64,000 nucleotides of DNA from Monocercomonoides exilis (GCA_001643675.2 LSRY02000024.1:684001-748000); one strand, 5' to 3'; counted from the first letter of the stretch, positions 46,240 through 58,700 are shown. Notes: generated by a model not told the origin, from the letters alone. Made by a program: numbers and translations.

Positions 46240-49221
46240 TCAATGGCTTGCGTCCTTAATCTCTTTGTATTGCCTTCGTTTTTTTCTTCTAACCACACAC
46301 GCAGCAATCACTATCACGACCACAACAGCAACAACAGTAGAAACGCTAACAGAGACAATAATTACAACAAGTTGTGTGGTAGGCATTGCCTTTGGATCAT
46401 CTTTCTTCTGTTTCACCAAAATGACATTTGTAGAATGCTTCTTCTCTCCATCAATAATTCCACTTGAATAAGTCAAGCGGCATATTACTGATGCGTAATC
46501 ATCAACTTCAAACAAAGATGGAGGAATCCTCACTTTCATTTCTGTCTCATTTGTGTATTCAGAAACCGGGCAATTTGTCCATTTCATTTCTTCTCCTTTC
46601 TTTTTTTTGGACACTTCAATTGTTAGTCCACAAGGAATGAGATACGATCCATGCACAACAGCCTCAATTTCTTTCTCGTTTTCTTCTTTGTCCTGCAGCT
46701 CATTGTTATTGTTCGTTTCCTCTCTTTTCAGCGTCACATTCTTCAAAACAGGCGAAAAGAAATATGAATCCATGTTCTCAATAGCTGTTCCAACAGCCTT
46801 AACATCAGAAAGCATCCCAAATGGTTTTCCATCAAGACCGTCACTTCCTGGAGACAACGACTTCACTCGAATCCAAATGCCTCTGTTTCCTTTGGCTCGA
46901 ATATTATGCCGTAAAGATGGATACTTTTCCCAGCCTGCTTCAGCCGGATGATTGTTTGTGAAGCTGCAGTTGTAAAAATTAATTGAAGAAAAAGAAGATA
47001 GAATTGCTCCATCACCGATGTCAATAAATGAACTGTCATTGATCTCCCCTGATTGAACATTATTCATAAAAACAAGTCCCGAGTCCCACGAGCACAAGGG
47101 ATTATCCTCTTTGTAACCATTATTCAAATTCTCAACATTTTCAGCATTCTGATAAGCTCTGAAGCTGTATGCCGCCTTGTCGCTTTTACGTTGGCTTGTG
47201 GGAGTGATATTCCCGTTTCTTCCGTAAATAATAAGCTGTGTAAACTTTGAAAAAAATGTTTCTGATTTGATCAATTGGTATGGCAATAGTTTTCCTTCAC
47301 CACCAAGTACGTTTTCACCTTTTAAGCCAGTATACCAAGGCCGAAAAACAACATCTACAATACGAAGATCATATATTCCATATAATACACTTAGCGCATC
47401 TCCTTCGACAGCGTCTGGATACTCGATGTCCAAATGCAAAAATGAATACATAGACATATCGTCCCCAAACACTGCAATTGCATCCTCGTTTTTCATGTTA
47501 GATCCAATTCTAAGAGTTCCTCTGTTCTGTTCACTTTTCGATGAAGGCATCAATGAAGAATTGGTCATTGAAGAAAAGCTTGTTACTTGGCAGCCAAAAA
47601 ACGGTTCATTGACAAAGATTGTCTCAATGATATAAATCGACATATCATTGCTCCATGTCGCATGTTTGGCCATTCCGCTAAGCTGGGAGCAGGGTTCTTC
47701 TTTTCTCCCACATGTTTTCTCATTGCTTGCTTTTTCTCCTCCAATAAAGATTCTTTCTGAATGGTATGGCAATATATTCTCTTTGTCTGCCATTAAGTCA
47801 ATTATTCCTCCATCTTTCCTATTTTCAAGCAATATGTAATTCTTCTTCCCGTAAATCCCTTCCATCTCGAAATAAAATTGATCTTCGTCGATCTGTTCTC
47901 TTCCTGTTGGGAAAGACAAGTAAATATATTCCCCTTTCTCTGCTGCACAATTCGTGAACTCCATATCTTTCAATTCAAGTTTCAGCGTTTTTGTGACTTC
48001 GTCTGTGGCTTGAATTAACATCGCTCCTCCTTTTGACTCGTCATTCAGATGAGTACTCAGTCGATCTGTGTTCGCGTTTGCGCTTTCGCACGAACAATTC
48101 GTGAAATGCATTTGATAAAACATGCAAGAGTGTTCGCTATTCGTTATTTCCAAATATATCGCACCTCCCAAACTGTGCTCTGTTGACCAGCAATTTTTAA
48201 ATGTGCAACCATCAAATTTTGCAGATTGACATCCTCCAGTTACTGTCAAGACAGATTGAGTTTCACTTTTTGAAGTGATGGTGTCCAACATAGTGTGTGA
48301 AAATTCAATTTTTGGAGAAGATTCAGCAAGTATCAGTGCACAGGAAGATACAAAATGCGAAATCTCTATGCTCTGAAACAATAATTCACCAGATTTGCAT
48401 TCAATAAGCACACAGCTCAACTCATTCACAGTCTCTAAATTGCTGATATTCGTATTTTCCAATTTAGTTTGTGAACCTTCTCCTTCCACAACAAGTAATC
48501 CTTGATTTCTTCCGCTTTCTCGTTTTGTATCCACGCAAATATCTGCATAGCCAATGTAAAAATATCCTTTGCCTTTAACGCAAAACAAGGCGTCTCCATT
48601 TTTCACTTTCTTTTCGTCTAAAGCTGTTGTAATACCAATGACATTTTGGTCTCTGTTCTTCAGTTCGATGTGTCTCCCATCAATTATAATTGGCTCAGTA
48701 TCGAATTTATTGCAGCTTTCTGCCGTGTGGATCAATAATTTTCCTTCAGGCTTACAATGCTCCACTGCCTTTTTAATAGTTTTGCATGGCTTATGCAGTG
48801 ACATGCCACATTCATCGCTGTCAACCCCGTTTTCTCCATCAACTTCCACTTCATTTTCTTTATTGAATTGCATTTCTTTATACTTAATTTCAGAATGGCA
48901 TTCAGTAATACTTTTATCGTTCTCTTTTCGCAAGCTGAAATCGTCCAAATTCATAAAAGAGGTTTTTCTGCTCAAGTGTTCAAGGCATCTTTCGTGCATT
49001 TTATCTATGTTTCCTTCATCGCCTTCTATAATTTCTTCACATTCCTGAAAACGTGTGGTAGAATTAAGACTCAGACAATCAATTCCTTCATATGTACAAT
49101 TAACATTTCTCAAGAAAAACGTATCCCCCTTCTCTCTGATTGCTTGCATGTCATCATCTCCTTTCTTGTCAACGCAACTGATATTGCAGACACAGCAAAA
49201 AATGCTCACAAACAAAAACAT
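46240..49221 (-). CDS. Secreted beta-helix / single-TM surface protein without kinase tail
   Basis: A single exon of 993 aa. ATG at 49221-49219 opens a signal peptide (MFLFVSIFCCVCNISC). The ectodomain carries the same Cys anchor as the larger surface protein, DECGMSLHKPCKTIKKAVE near residue 150, and again near 520 (KTCGRKEEPCSQLSG). It also has short-strand beta-helix units such as SAKFDGCTFKNCWS and GGAIYLEITN. One TM segment sits at about residues 945-975 (VVIIVSVSVSTVVAVVVVIV), followed by a basic tail of about 18 residues (VRRKKRRQYKEIKDASH). There is no kinase-like region, so it could bind ligand or structure the coat but not signal by itself. The coding strand is less GC-rich than in the larger paralogue. 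Confidence 0.82.
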   Translation of the reverse strand: MFLFVSIFCCVCNISCVDKKGDDDMQAIREKGDTFFLRNVNCTYEGIDCLSLNSTTRFQECEEIIEGDEGNIDKMHERCLEHLSRKTSFMNLDDFSLRKENDKSITECHSEIKYKEMQFNKENEVEVDGENGVDSDECGMSLHKPCKTIKKAVEHCKPEGKLLIHTAESCNKFDTEPIIIDGRHIELKNRDQNVIGITTALDEKKVKNGDALFCVKGKGYFYIGYADICVDTKRESGRNQGLLVVEGEGSQTKLENTNISNLETVNELSCVLIECKSGELLFQSIEISHFVSSCALILAESSPKIEFSHTMLDTITSKSETQSVLTVTGGCQSAKFDGCTFKNCWSTEHSLGGAIYLEITNSEHSCMFYQMHFTNCSCESANANTDRLSTHLNDESKGGAMLIQATDEVTKTLKLELKDMEFTNCAAEKGEYIYLSFPTGREQIDEDQFYFEMEGIYGKKNYILLENRKDGGIIDLMADKENILPYHSERIFIGGEKASNEKTCGRKEEPCSQLSGMAKHATWSNDMSIYIIETIFVNEPFFGCQVTSFSSMTNSSLMPSSKSEQNRGTLRIGSNMKNEDAIAVFGDDMSMYSFLHLDIEYPDAVEGDALSVLYGIYDLRIVDVVFRPWYTGLKGENVLGGEGKLLPYQLIKSETFFSKFTQLIIYGRNGNITPTSQRKSDKAAYSFRAYQNAENVENLNNGYKEDNPLCSWDSGLVFMNNVQSGEINDSSFIDIGDGAILSSFSSINFYNCSFTNNHPAEAGWEKYPSLRHNIRAKGNRGIWIRVKSLSPGSDGLDGKPFGMLSDVKAVGTAIENMDSYFFSPVLKNVTLKREETNNNNELQDKEENEKEIEAVVHGSYLIPCGLTIEVSKKKKGEEMKWTNCPVSEYTNETEMKVRIPPSLFEVDDYASVICRLTYSSGIIDGEKKHSTNVILVKQKKDDPKAMPTTQLVVIIVSVSVSTVVAVVVVIVIAACVVRRKKRRQYKEIKDASH

Positions 49222-49579
49222 ATCGCAATATTCTAATATTAAAATTTTCCTTTATGATCTAAACCATATATTTACAACAATTTTGCTAATTTATGGGAAA
49301 TTATTCTCATTTTTGAAAATTGTTGAGATTTGTTTCAAACTTTAATAAATCCACAAGAGGATGTTTGTTTTTATTCTTCAGCATACAAAATATTTAGATA
49401 AATTTTTATTGTTTTTTGTGTTGATTTTGTGGGAAATAAAATATAAATTTTTGATGGCAGCTTTTCTTTCTCCTTTTTAAAGACTCCTAATTTTCATAGA
49501 TGTTGTGATCTTTGAAATCACATATTTAAAGCTGAGGACGGTTTGTTTCAAAACAACAAATCAACAGTTTGGATTCTTT

Positions 49580-49843
49580 ATATGGATGATAATTTTTGAA
49601 ATCATATTTTTTCATTCAAAAATATCGGTGCAAAAATATTTCTTGAATAACAATAAAAAAGATTGAAAGGTTATAAGGCTTATTCAAAATATTTTTATCT
49701 ATAATTTTACTAAAACGTTTGTATATAAAAGCAATTATAACACTTTTTTTCTTTTGAATTATCAATTTCAGACAAATAAATTTCTATCTTTGAAAAATCG
49801 ACAACCCGAAAAATTTAATGATTTCAAAAATAATCACCCATAT
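49580..49843. mobile_element. 264-bp MITE-like element, ATATGGGTGATTATT family
   Basis: A 26-bp terminal inverted repeat with two mismatches: left ATATGGATGATAATTTTTG and right the inverse of ATATGGGTGATTATTTTTG, both continuing AAATCAT inward. It is non-coding. The same terminal motif occurs at 17956, 18082, 18329, 18419 and 19643, so this is a dispersed family. The target-site duplication is unclear. Confidence 0.7.
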
Positions 49844-49855
49844 GAAATGATTTAT

Positions 49856-50284
49856 GGTGAGGGAAAAAACAGGCACATATGGGGGAAAATACGGACTTTC
49901 AAGCTTTTTATGTACAAAGCATGAAAAAATTGTTTTTCTTATAACTTTATTTCTCTTACTCAGATTTCAAAATAAATTTGATTTTCATATCCGTAAACAG
50001 GTATCGTTGAAATCAAACCATTAAGAATTATTTCATATCACGAATGTCAAAAAATGGACCCATTTTTATTGTGTTTTTTGATATAAAATAGTCAATGAAA
50101 AGCACATAATTTTTCAATGAAAATGCCTGAAGTGAAATATTTTGTCCTATATGACATTTTCTTTCGAATTAATCAGCCAATTTCATATATATAGAAGACT
50201 CAAAATGCAATAATCTTCCACATATTTGAAATTGGCTGATTAATTCGAAAGAAAATGTCAAATGTGCGGGTTTTTTCCCTCACC
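49856..50284. mobile_element. 429-bp element with 23-bp TIRs (GGTGAGGGAAAAAAC)
   Basis: Left end GGTGAGGGAAAAAACAGGC followed by ACAT; right end is the exact inverse except at two positions (AG versus CC). The interior is non-coding and AT-rich. It lies 12 bp from the previous element, but its termini are unrelated, so it is a second family. Confidence 0.65.
50153..50259. repeat. Perfect 32-bp inverted repeat (hairpin)
   Basis: Arms 50153-50184 and 50228-50259 are exact reverse complements around a 43-nt loop. It sits inside the right half of the 49856-50284 element, so it may be a subterminal hairpin of that element. Confidence 0.9.
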
Positions 50285-50654
50285 AAAAATCGATTTTTGA
50301 AAATTTTCAAACAAAAAAAAAGGGAGAAATATTTTTGTTTATTCATTTTTTTATCCATAAATTTTAAAATCGATTATTTTGAATTCCTCATTTCGATAAA
50401 CATAGAGAGATTTATGTTTAAAGAAAAACATAAGCAACTGAATAAATACAATTTTGCACATAACTCGATTCGAATTGTGGTGTGGGAGTCAAAAGTCTCC
50501 CATTGAATTTCTATCAATTACAGGTTGATTCTAATGAATCACATTTTAAAAAATAAGCATTAAATGAACAAAAAATAAAATTGCAATAAAAATTGAAAAT
50601 TCGAATAATAAAATCAATGAATTGGCTTATTGATCTTCACCCAAAAAATAAAAA

Positions 50655-52147
50655 ATGAAAAAGGAAGTTACCAGAAAATTTACTGAGTGTCAGCTGAAAC
50701 TGCGGGAGGCGATGCTATTATACAAATATCGGCAAATTCGGTATCCGCTGGAGCGAATGGCGCATATTGTTTTCGATGGAGCTGTGCTCATGGTGGATGC
50801 AAACAACAGCAAAAAATTCAGTAAAATTCGAATCAAGCGTGCTGTGAAGGCTGTTAGGCAAAACAGATTTGTTTCAAAAATTGGTAGATGAGAGGTGATC
50901 ATTTGCGAAAAAGAGCAAACATTGTTGGACGAAATAAAAATTGAATCACTATCTGGAGCTTGTCTGAACAAAAAAAAAGCGTGAACTGGTTTCTATGTAT
51001 TTTTTTGTAAAATGTACAAATAAATATTTATTTGATTGAAAATGATGTTTATTATTTTTAACCAGAAAGCACTCTAAATTTTAATGTTTCTGATGCCGTT
51101 GCCAACGATTTCATCAAAAGACATCCCGAACTGAAGACATCAAAACCGAAAACTGTTAAGGCGAACAGGCTTGCGGTGCTATACCAACAATTTCGAAAGT
51201 ACTGGTGTGATTCGCTCAAAGGATAACATCAAAACAATAATTACAATAATTCCCTTATCTTCTACGTGGACCGGTCATCACTCAGGGTTCCTGACAGCTC
51301 CAATCGGAATGTTGTTCATCCTGCAAATGCAAGACCCGGTTTCGTCAAATCTGCTGACCGAATGGTGAATTCTTCACTGATTGCGATAGTCGCAGCTGAT
51401 GGACAATTACTTCCTTCAGTGATTCTGTGGCAGAGTCTCAAACTTCCTGATGACTTGAAGCCTCTTCAATCTTCAAATCTTGAGATTTGGCCGAACAAAT
51501 GTGGATGGATGGAATCTTCGTCTTTCTGAAAATATGTGCTAACAATTCTTCTCACTTCGATCAAAGAAAGAAGATAACGCATGTCACTCGACGAATGGCA
51601 CTGCTTGCTTTCAATCGACTTCCACATTTCTCGCACAGACCAAACAATCAAACGAAAGTTCAAAAAAGAAAATGTGGATGTTGTGACATTCATCCCTCAC
51701 AGCACACACATTCGTCAGCCTCTTGACCGAGAAGTTTTTGCAGTCATGAAGTCTGAGATGAGTTCACAGTACGAAGCACCTTCGTCGTCGTCTTCAGCAG
51801 CGAAAAGAATAGCTCTTGTGGAAGCTCTACAACAATCAATTCATTCGGCGCTATCACCTTCGGTCATCAAAAGAGCATTCAAATGCAGCGGCGTGCTGAA
51901 AGACTCGTCTGGGCCAGTTCTGATGAAGCTTCCTCAATCATCGACTTATCCTCTTCCTTCTCATAAAAATCGATTTGACTTCTACGGCAAAAAAATAACA
52001 GAAGAAAAGGTGCTAAATGAGTGGGATGATTGTTTGAGAAAGAAAATCGAAATGGAAAATGAAAAAGAAAGCATTTCTGATGAAGAAAATGATGAAACAA
52101 TGAATTTCACAAAATGCAAAAAAGAAAATTCAAAAACTTTTTTCAGA
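50655..52147 (+). pseudogene. Decayed pogo/Tigger-like DDE transposase
   Basis: Coding traces lie in order but in different frames with stops. 50655-50891 holds an N-terminal helix-turn-helix-like part (LKLREAMLLYKYRQIRYPLE) ending SKIGR, then a shifted frame with EKEQTLLDEIKIES. Near 51085-51230 there is a second DNA-binding-like helix block (VANDFIKRHPEL). 51266-51529 has the start of the catalytic core (SLIAIVAADGQLLPSVILW). 51581-52147 has the hallmark VDVVTFIPHSTHIRQPLD and an acidic tail. That last string is characteristic of the pogo/Tigger/jerky DDE superfamily. At least three frame breaks and missing core segments make it a non-functional copy. Its termini were not found. Confidence 0.72.
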
Positions 52148-52713
52148 TGAGAACGATATGGAGAAAGAATCATCCGATAAAATTGAGCTAGGAAATGGAA
52201 AAAGAAAAGTCATTAAAGATATTCTTCGAGTTTTGTATTTTTGTAAATATTCCATATTTTTTCATTTTGAAAAATTCTAACTTTCAAAAAAACTGTTTCA
52301 TTCCATATTTATGATTCTCTTCAATAATTCTATTATTTTTTCATTTATTTTTCTGTTTAACAATGAAAACTTATTTGAGATGAAATAAGAAAATATAAGG
52401 CAAAATGATCGTTTTTATTTTTCATTTTAAATATAAATATAATTTAGAATTTTTTTATTAAAAAATCAAAAAATTTGAACCATTTTCATAACAAGCAGAT
52501 GTTGCTTTCCAAATATTCTCTAATAATTACAATAATATGAAAGAAATGAATAACAAAAATAAAAAATATTCTTTTTAAATCCAAAATAAAATGGTGCTAA
52601 ATAATAATTTCTTGACAATTGAAAAGGCAAACAAATTGAAAAATGTGCAAAAAATAATCCAAACTTGTTGAAAAAAAAAAATACAACTTCAAAACATTCA
52701 AAAACATTAAAAT
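52148..52713. other. AT-rich intergenic region
   Basis: Spacer between the transposase remnant and the stop codon of the RRM/serine-rich gene. I see nothing beyond A/T runs. Confidence 0.6.
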
Positions 52714-55700
52714 TTACGGAGAAACAATCGAACGAGGCGACACACGAGCAGCAGAAAACGAGGAACGGGGAGAGAACGTGGGGGTTGCTGATGAAACATC
52801 TGTTGAATGCGACTGTTGTTGTAGTTGCTGCTGCTGTTGCAGTGAAAGATGCTCACTCTGCCTGCGAACAACTGTAGAAGACGAAGTGGTGTGGTCACTA
52901 ACATTTGAGGTTAAACCAGGCGCCATTGCATAACTGCTGCCAGTTATAGAACGAGAAGCTAAAGAATTGGTAGAATTGGAAGAAGAAGAAGAAGAAAGAA
53001 GAATCGATGATTCAACTTCGCTGAGAGGAGGCGGAGGAATCGGAAGAAGTCTGCCGGAGGTGTTTTTCTGTGAAGCAGAACCGAAAGAAGAAGAAGTAGA
53101 AGTAGAAGCAGATTGATGAGCATCAGAGAGGGAAGAAATTGTCAGTGAAGCAGAAGGTGAGTCAGACATAACGAGGGATTGAGAGGGAGACATCGAAGAA
53201 GAAGACGAAGAAGAGAAAGGGGAGATGATGGGTGTTGTGGCTGGAGAGAGATGGGAAAGTGAAGTAGAATTTGAATAAAGCTGGCCGATTGGCTCTTTTG
53301 GAACGAAGAGAGAAGTCTTTGAAGAGAGGGAAGATGTGACAGAGATGGGACGCTCAATGGAAGAAGAAGAAGAAGAGGAGGAGGAGGAAGAAGAAGAAAA
53401 TGATGGGAACATAGCTGGATTGGATGTTGCTACTGAATGAGCTCTGTTCAAAGAACTGGAGATCAGAGGATTGTTATTGGAAGAGGAAGAGGAAGAGGAA
53501 GAAGATGATGGTGAAGTAGAAGACGAGGAGGAGGAGGAAGAAGAAGAAGGGAAAGACGAAGAATATCGACGAAATGCAGCAGAAGAAGAAGAGGAAAGAA
53601 ATTGAGTTTCAGGAAATGGGAGAAGACTTCCAGAAGGAGAAGAGCCAGGAAGAGGAGGAGAAGAGGAGGAGCTGATGGAATAAGCTGGAGAATAAGAAGA
53701 AAAAGGGAAAGAATCGGAACTTAATGGAGATGATAACAAAGAGTTTGAAGAAGAAGAAGAAGAAGATGATGATGATGAAGCAGATTGTTGATTATGAATA
53801 GAATCAACGGGATGTGAAGAAATTGAGGAGGAGGAGGAGGAAGATGTGGAAGAAGAAGTATTCATGGAAGAAGAAGAACGAAAATCCTTCGAAGCCAACT
53901 TATTCAAATCCTCCATCGCCATTTTCGATTCCAATGCCAAAGGCAGTGCATACGACTTCTCTTCTGAAGACATCAGCTTCCTCGTCGCATTCGCATTTCT
54001 CTCTCTGGCACTGGCTGTTCTGTTCGGAGCAGCCACAGTAGACATCTTGTCGAGAGGGTCGAGTGGATCAAGTGGGTCAAGGAGAGGGAGCGCCTGCGAT
54101 AGGAAAGACTGGCCAGAAACAGACGCAGCGATGGATGTGGCTGCAGGGGAGTGGATCTCAAGCAGTGTGGAGCTGGTGGAGAAAGAAGGGGAAGCAGCGG
54201 GTGAGCTGTCTGGAATCAATTTGCGGGGGCTGAGGGTAGGCGAGAAGGAGAGGAAAGACGGAAGCTGAGGTTCTCCCATGGGATGATTGTTCTGATTATC
54301 TGGAGGCATGCTCAATGTGTCTGATGGGAATAGAGGAAGTGTCCCATCGAAGTCGGATTTGAGGCGAGCGGAGTCAGAAAGCTGTCCGGCAGTGAGGTAA
54401 GATGGCATAAACAGTGTGGGGGAGTCCAATCTCGACGAGTAGCTGAGCACATCAGAAACCGCATCGTCGTCGCGCAGCCGCACTGACTGCTCGCGGATGA
54501 CTGAGTCGTAAAAGGCATCATATGCAAATCTTGTGTTGTCTGCCTCACTTCCACTTTTTGTGTGTTCGAGGGGGTAATTAGCAAGGCGGCTCTCAAACTC
54601 GGCAGTGGTGATGGTGACTGAACGGCAGCGCTCGAGATAGCTGTGGCTGATGACATCGGCTGGGGTGGGGCGATGTGCGGATGGCTTGCGGGTGGTAAGG
54701 GATATTGAGGAGGAGGAGGAGGAAGAGGAAGAAGAGGAAGAAGCAGATGAAGATGAAACAGCCTGAGTAGTATCTGGTGCCGCAGAGTTATTATCATTCA
54801 ATGCAGAAGCAGCATCAAACGAAGACAACGTCTTTTCCGGTGACATCAGCGCAAGCTGGGGCAGCCCAAACACTTCCACAGCGCCCAGAAGATCTGGCAC
54901 CCTCTCTCTGTTTGTGTGTCTGTGGTGATACAGCGACAATGTGGAGCCAGCGACAGCTGCAGGCATCAGAGAAGGGGTGAGTGCCTCATCGATCGGAGGG
55001 AGAGGAGCAGAAATCGACGCAATGGCTGCGGCGGGGGGCATTTCGAGCTCAGATTCTGAGGCAGAGACAGAAGCAGAGGCAGATGCAGATCCCTGAGAAG
55101 GAGAGAGAGAAGGAGAGGGAGAAGGAAGAGAAGGAGAAGGAGAAGGGGAAGAAAAAGAAGAAGAGGAAGAAGTTTTGGAGATGGAGGAAGGAGAAGACGG
55201 GGTAGACTTTGTGTGGAGGGATTCTGACGACTGGAAGGAAGAGGAGGACGAGAAACTCGAACTTATGGAATGATGAGGAGGGGCAGGAGAAGGCACAGAA
55301 GAGAGGAAAGGGGTGGGCATGCCATAGGAAGAGAGCTGGGGAGAGCGGCGAGGCTGTGTGGAAGTGACGGCGAGGGAAGGCGAGCGTGTGAGGCTGCTCT
55401 TTTTGGCGCCGTTTTGAGTGGTGAAGGAGAAAGAGCGTGTCAGAGGAGAAGTGTACAGGACGGGTTTTGTGAGAGGAGGGGTGATGGCGATGTGGTGGAA
55501 CTTCTCAACGGGAAAGGAAGGGGAAGAAGAATGGGCGATCAGAGGGAGAGGAGGGGAGGGCACAGGAACGGTTGTCTTTGAAGACCAGAGAGTTGCCATG
55601 CTGCTGCTGTTGCTGCTACTGTTATTGCTATTGCTATTAGTGTTGTTACTGCTGCTGTTACTGCTTCCACTCATTCCATTTGCTCCATAACTTCCAGTGC

Positions 55701-58700
55701 TTATGCTATTATTATTATTACTATTATTGCTATTATTGAACATCTGTGGTGATCCTGTGTTTCTCGACAGGCTTCCAGGGTATGATGGAATAGGAGAATG
55801 CGGAGAAGGCAGGGTGGGGATGAGGAGGGAGTTGAAGGAAGAGGCAGAAGGCGAGTTTGTGGAAGGAGGAGGAGAAGAACGAGGGGAAGAGAGAGAAAGA
55901 GAGGCAGTGTGAACAGAATGACGGCGAGGAGGAGAAGGAAGAGGTTTGAAAGCAGAAGAGGCTGCAAGTTGAGAGGAAGAGCCAGGGAATGGATGGAGGC
56001 CGAGGGGATGGGTAGAGAAGGGAGAAGAAGAGGAAGAGGAAGAGGAAGAGGAAGAATTTGATGTTGAAGAGGAAAATGAAGAAGGATAAGAAGAAGAAGA
56101 AGAAGAAGAATTCGAAGATGAAGCAGAAGAGGCAGAAGAAGCAGAAGCACCTTGTCCTCTAATCATCACCTGCTGTGACACATAGTTATAATTATAAGGC
56201 TCTTCACCCAAATAGCTTCCTTGCTGTTGCAGTCTTTGCTGTTTGGCAACAATTTTGTCAGTTGGCGTTGTGTTGCGAGTGAAATGGGGAAGATACATGG
56301 CAAGCGATGCTCTCCGCTGGCGAGGAGGAGGAGATGGAAGAAGAGTGCTGGACTGATTGGGGTGGCTGTTATTACTGTTACTATTGCTGTTATTACTGTT
56401 GCTTTGATTATTGCTGTGATTATTGCTATGGTTATTCGATAAGTTGGAAGAAGAAGAAGAAGATGATGATGATAACAATGAAGATGAGGAGGAGGAAGAA
56501 GAAGAAGGCAACGAAGAATTAGAAGAGCTAGAATTCCCAATATGTCCCTGATTATTATGAAATGACTGCGGAAACGAGCGAGGCGGAGGAGGAATTGGTG
56601 GAAGAGCATTTGTTCGCATAGGACGGGCAGCTGTTGGATGTTCACAAAGAAGAATGTTTCTCTTTTGAGTGAGAGAAGAGGCATCAGATTGTGTTCGGTT
56701 GCGATGGGAGACAGAACCGAAGGGGAGGAAGGAGAAGAAGGAAGGAGAGGGAGAAGAAGAAGAAGAAGAAGAGGAGGAGGATGAAGAAGAAGTGGAAGAG
56801 TTTGAAGAAGACGATGTAGAAGAAGATATTGAAGATGGGGAAGAAGAAGAGGCAGAAGAAGCAGAAGAAGAAGCAGAAGAAGAAGAAGAAGAAGATAATG
56901 ATGACTGATAAGAATTAACAGAGCCATCGTTCATCAACTCCATTTCTGATTGAGTGAGAGGTGTCTTCAGTTGGATAATCCTTTGTGGAATGAACGATTT
57001 TTGTTGAGAAGGCTGTGAATGATCTGAGTGTTTGGTTGAGTGAAATGAAGGAGAAGAGAGAGAAAGAGAAGGAGATGATGATGATGAGGAAGAAGAAGAA
57101 GAAGAAGAAGTGGAAGAGGAAGGTGATGTTGAAGTGAATGAAGGAGAAGAGGAAGAGGCAGAAGAAGACGATGGCGATGAAGGTGATTGCAAACTCTGAG
57201 ACACAAACGAATTTCCTCCATTATTATTAGCAGCACCATTCGCATTCTCCAATGCTATCTGCTCTTTCTCTGCTTGAAGATGAGGAAGCTGTGAAATTTG
57301 AGAATTATGAGACATTTGAGAACTTTGAGAAATTTGTGATGATTGAGGCTGCTGACATTGTTGTTGTTGTTGTTGTTGTGGTTGTGGTTGTATTGTCTGT
57401 TGAATGTTTTGTGATTGAAGTTGAGATTGGAGCATTTGACTCAGATGAGGAGAAGATGGCTGGAATGAAGTGGAGTTGAATGAATTGAATGAATTGAATG
57501 AATTGTATGAGTTGAAGGGGGTGAAGGGGGTGAAGGAGTTTTGAGGGGAAAAGGAAGAAGAAGAAGAAGAAGAAGAAGAAAAGGGGGAGGAGGAGGAAGG
57601 GGAAAAGGAAGAGGAGGAGGAAGAAGAAGGAGATATAGAAGAAGAAGAAGAAGGTGAAATATTCATTGAAGAAGCAACCGATGCTGCATTGAACGATAAA
57701 GGAGAAAGAGCATTTATTTGATTAATTGAAGAATTATTCGATAAATTCTGCATTTGTGATTGAATTTGTGCCTGTGATTGTGCTTGTGCTAATGAAGACG
57801 ATGCATTCAGTGAATAACCAGCAGCAGCAGAAGAAGCAGAAGAAGCAGAAGAAGAAGGAACAGAAGAAGAAGGAACAGAAGAAGAAGGTTGTCTTTGCAG
57901 TGAAATTGGCATTTGAACAGGAATTTGTATTTGAAATTGCAATTGAGGCTGAATTTGTAATTGTATTTGTGTTTTTAACTGAGCTTGCTTTGTTTGTTTT
58001 GTTTGATTGATCTGTTGAATTTGCTGTTGATTGGCAGGAGAAGAAGAAGAAGATGATGATGAGGGAGAAGAGGAAGAAGGAGAAGAAGGAGAAGAGGCAG
58101 ATGAAGTGAACGAGACAGAAGCAGTAGGCGCTTGAAATGCGAGGGGCTCAAGGCGATTCTCAGAAGAGGAGAAAAATGTGTGTGAGGAGAGGTCAGATGA
58201 AGAAGAGGAAGAGGACGAGGACGAGGAAGAGGAAGGAGAAAAGGAAGGTTGTGTTGAAGTGAAAGAGGGAGAAGTGAATGAGGAGGAAGAGGAAGAGGAG
58301 GAAGAGGAGGAAGAGGAGGAAGAGGAGGAAGAGGAGGAAGAAGGTGACGTTGATAATGAAGAAGGGGATATCAGTGGGGTGTTTGATGGAGAATTTGAAG
58401 AGAAAGAGGAGGAGGAAGAGGAAGAGGAAGAAGAAGAAGAAGAAGAAGAAGAAGGCGATGAAGAAGACAATGAATTTCTCGAAGAAGAAGAAGAAGGAGA
58501 TAAAGTCAAAGAAGGCAGAGGAAGAATTGCATCATCCATTTTATTGGATGTTTGAGAAGGGTTCAAAGAAGGAGAAGAAGGAGAAAGAAAAGCAGGGGGA
58601 AGAAGAGAAGAAGAGAAAAGAGAAGAAGAAGAATAAGAAGAAATGGAAGAAGAAGGGGAAGAAGAAGGGGAAGAAGGCAAATAAAATAGAGAAGAATCAG

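Larger units (their letters stand above)
49222..50654. other. Intergenic region built largely from TIR elements
   Basis: AT-rich spacer upstream of the smaller surface-protein gene. About half of it is accounted for by two adjacent TIR elements (49580-49843 and 49856-50284) and a perfect 32-bp hairpin inside the second. No gene is seen. Confidence 0.65.
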
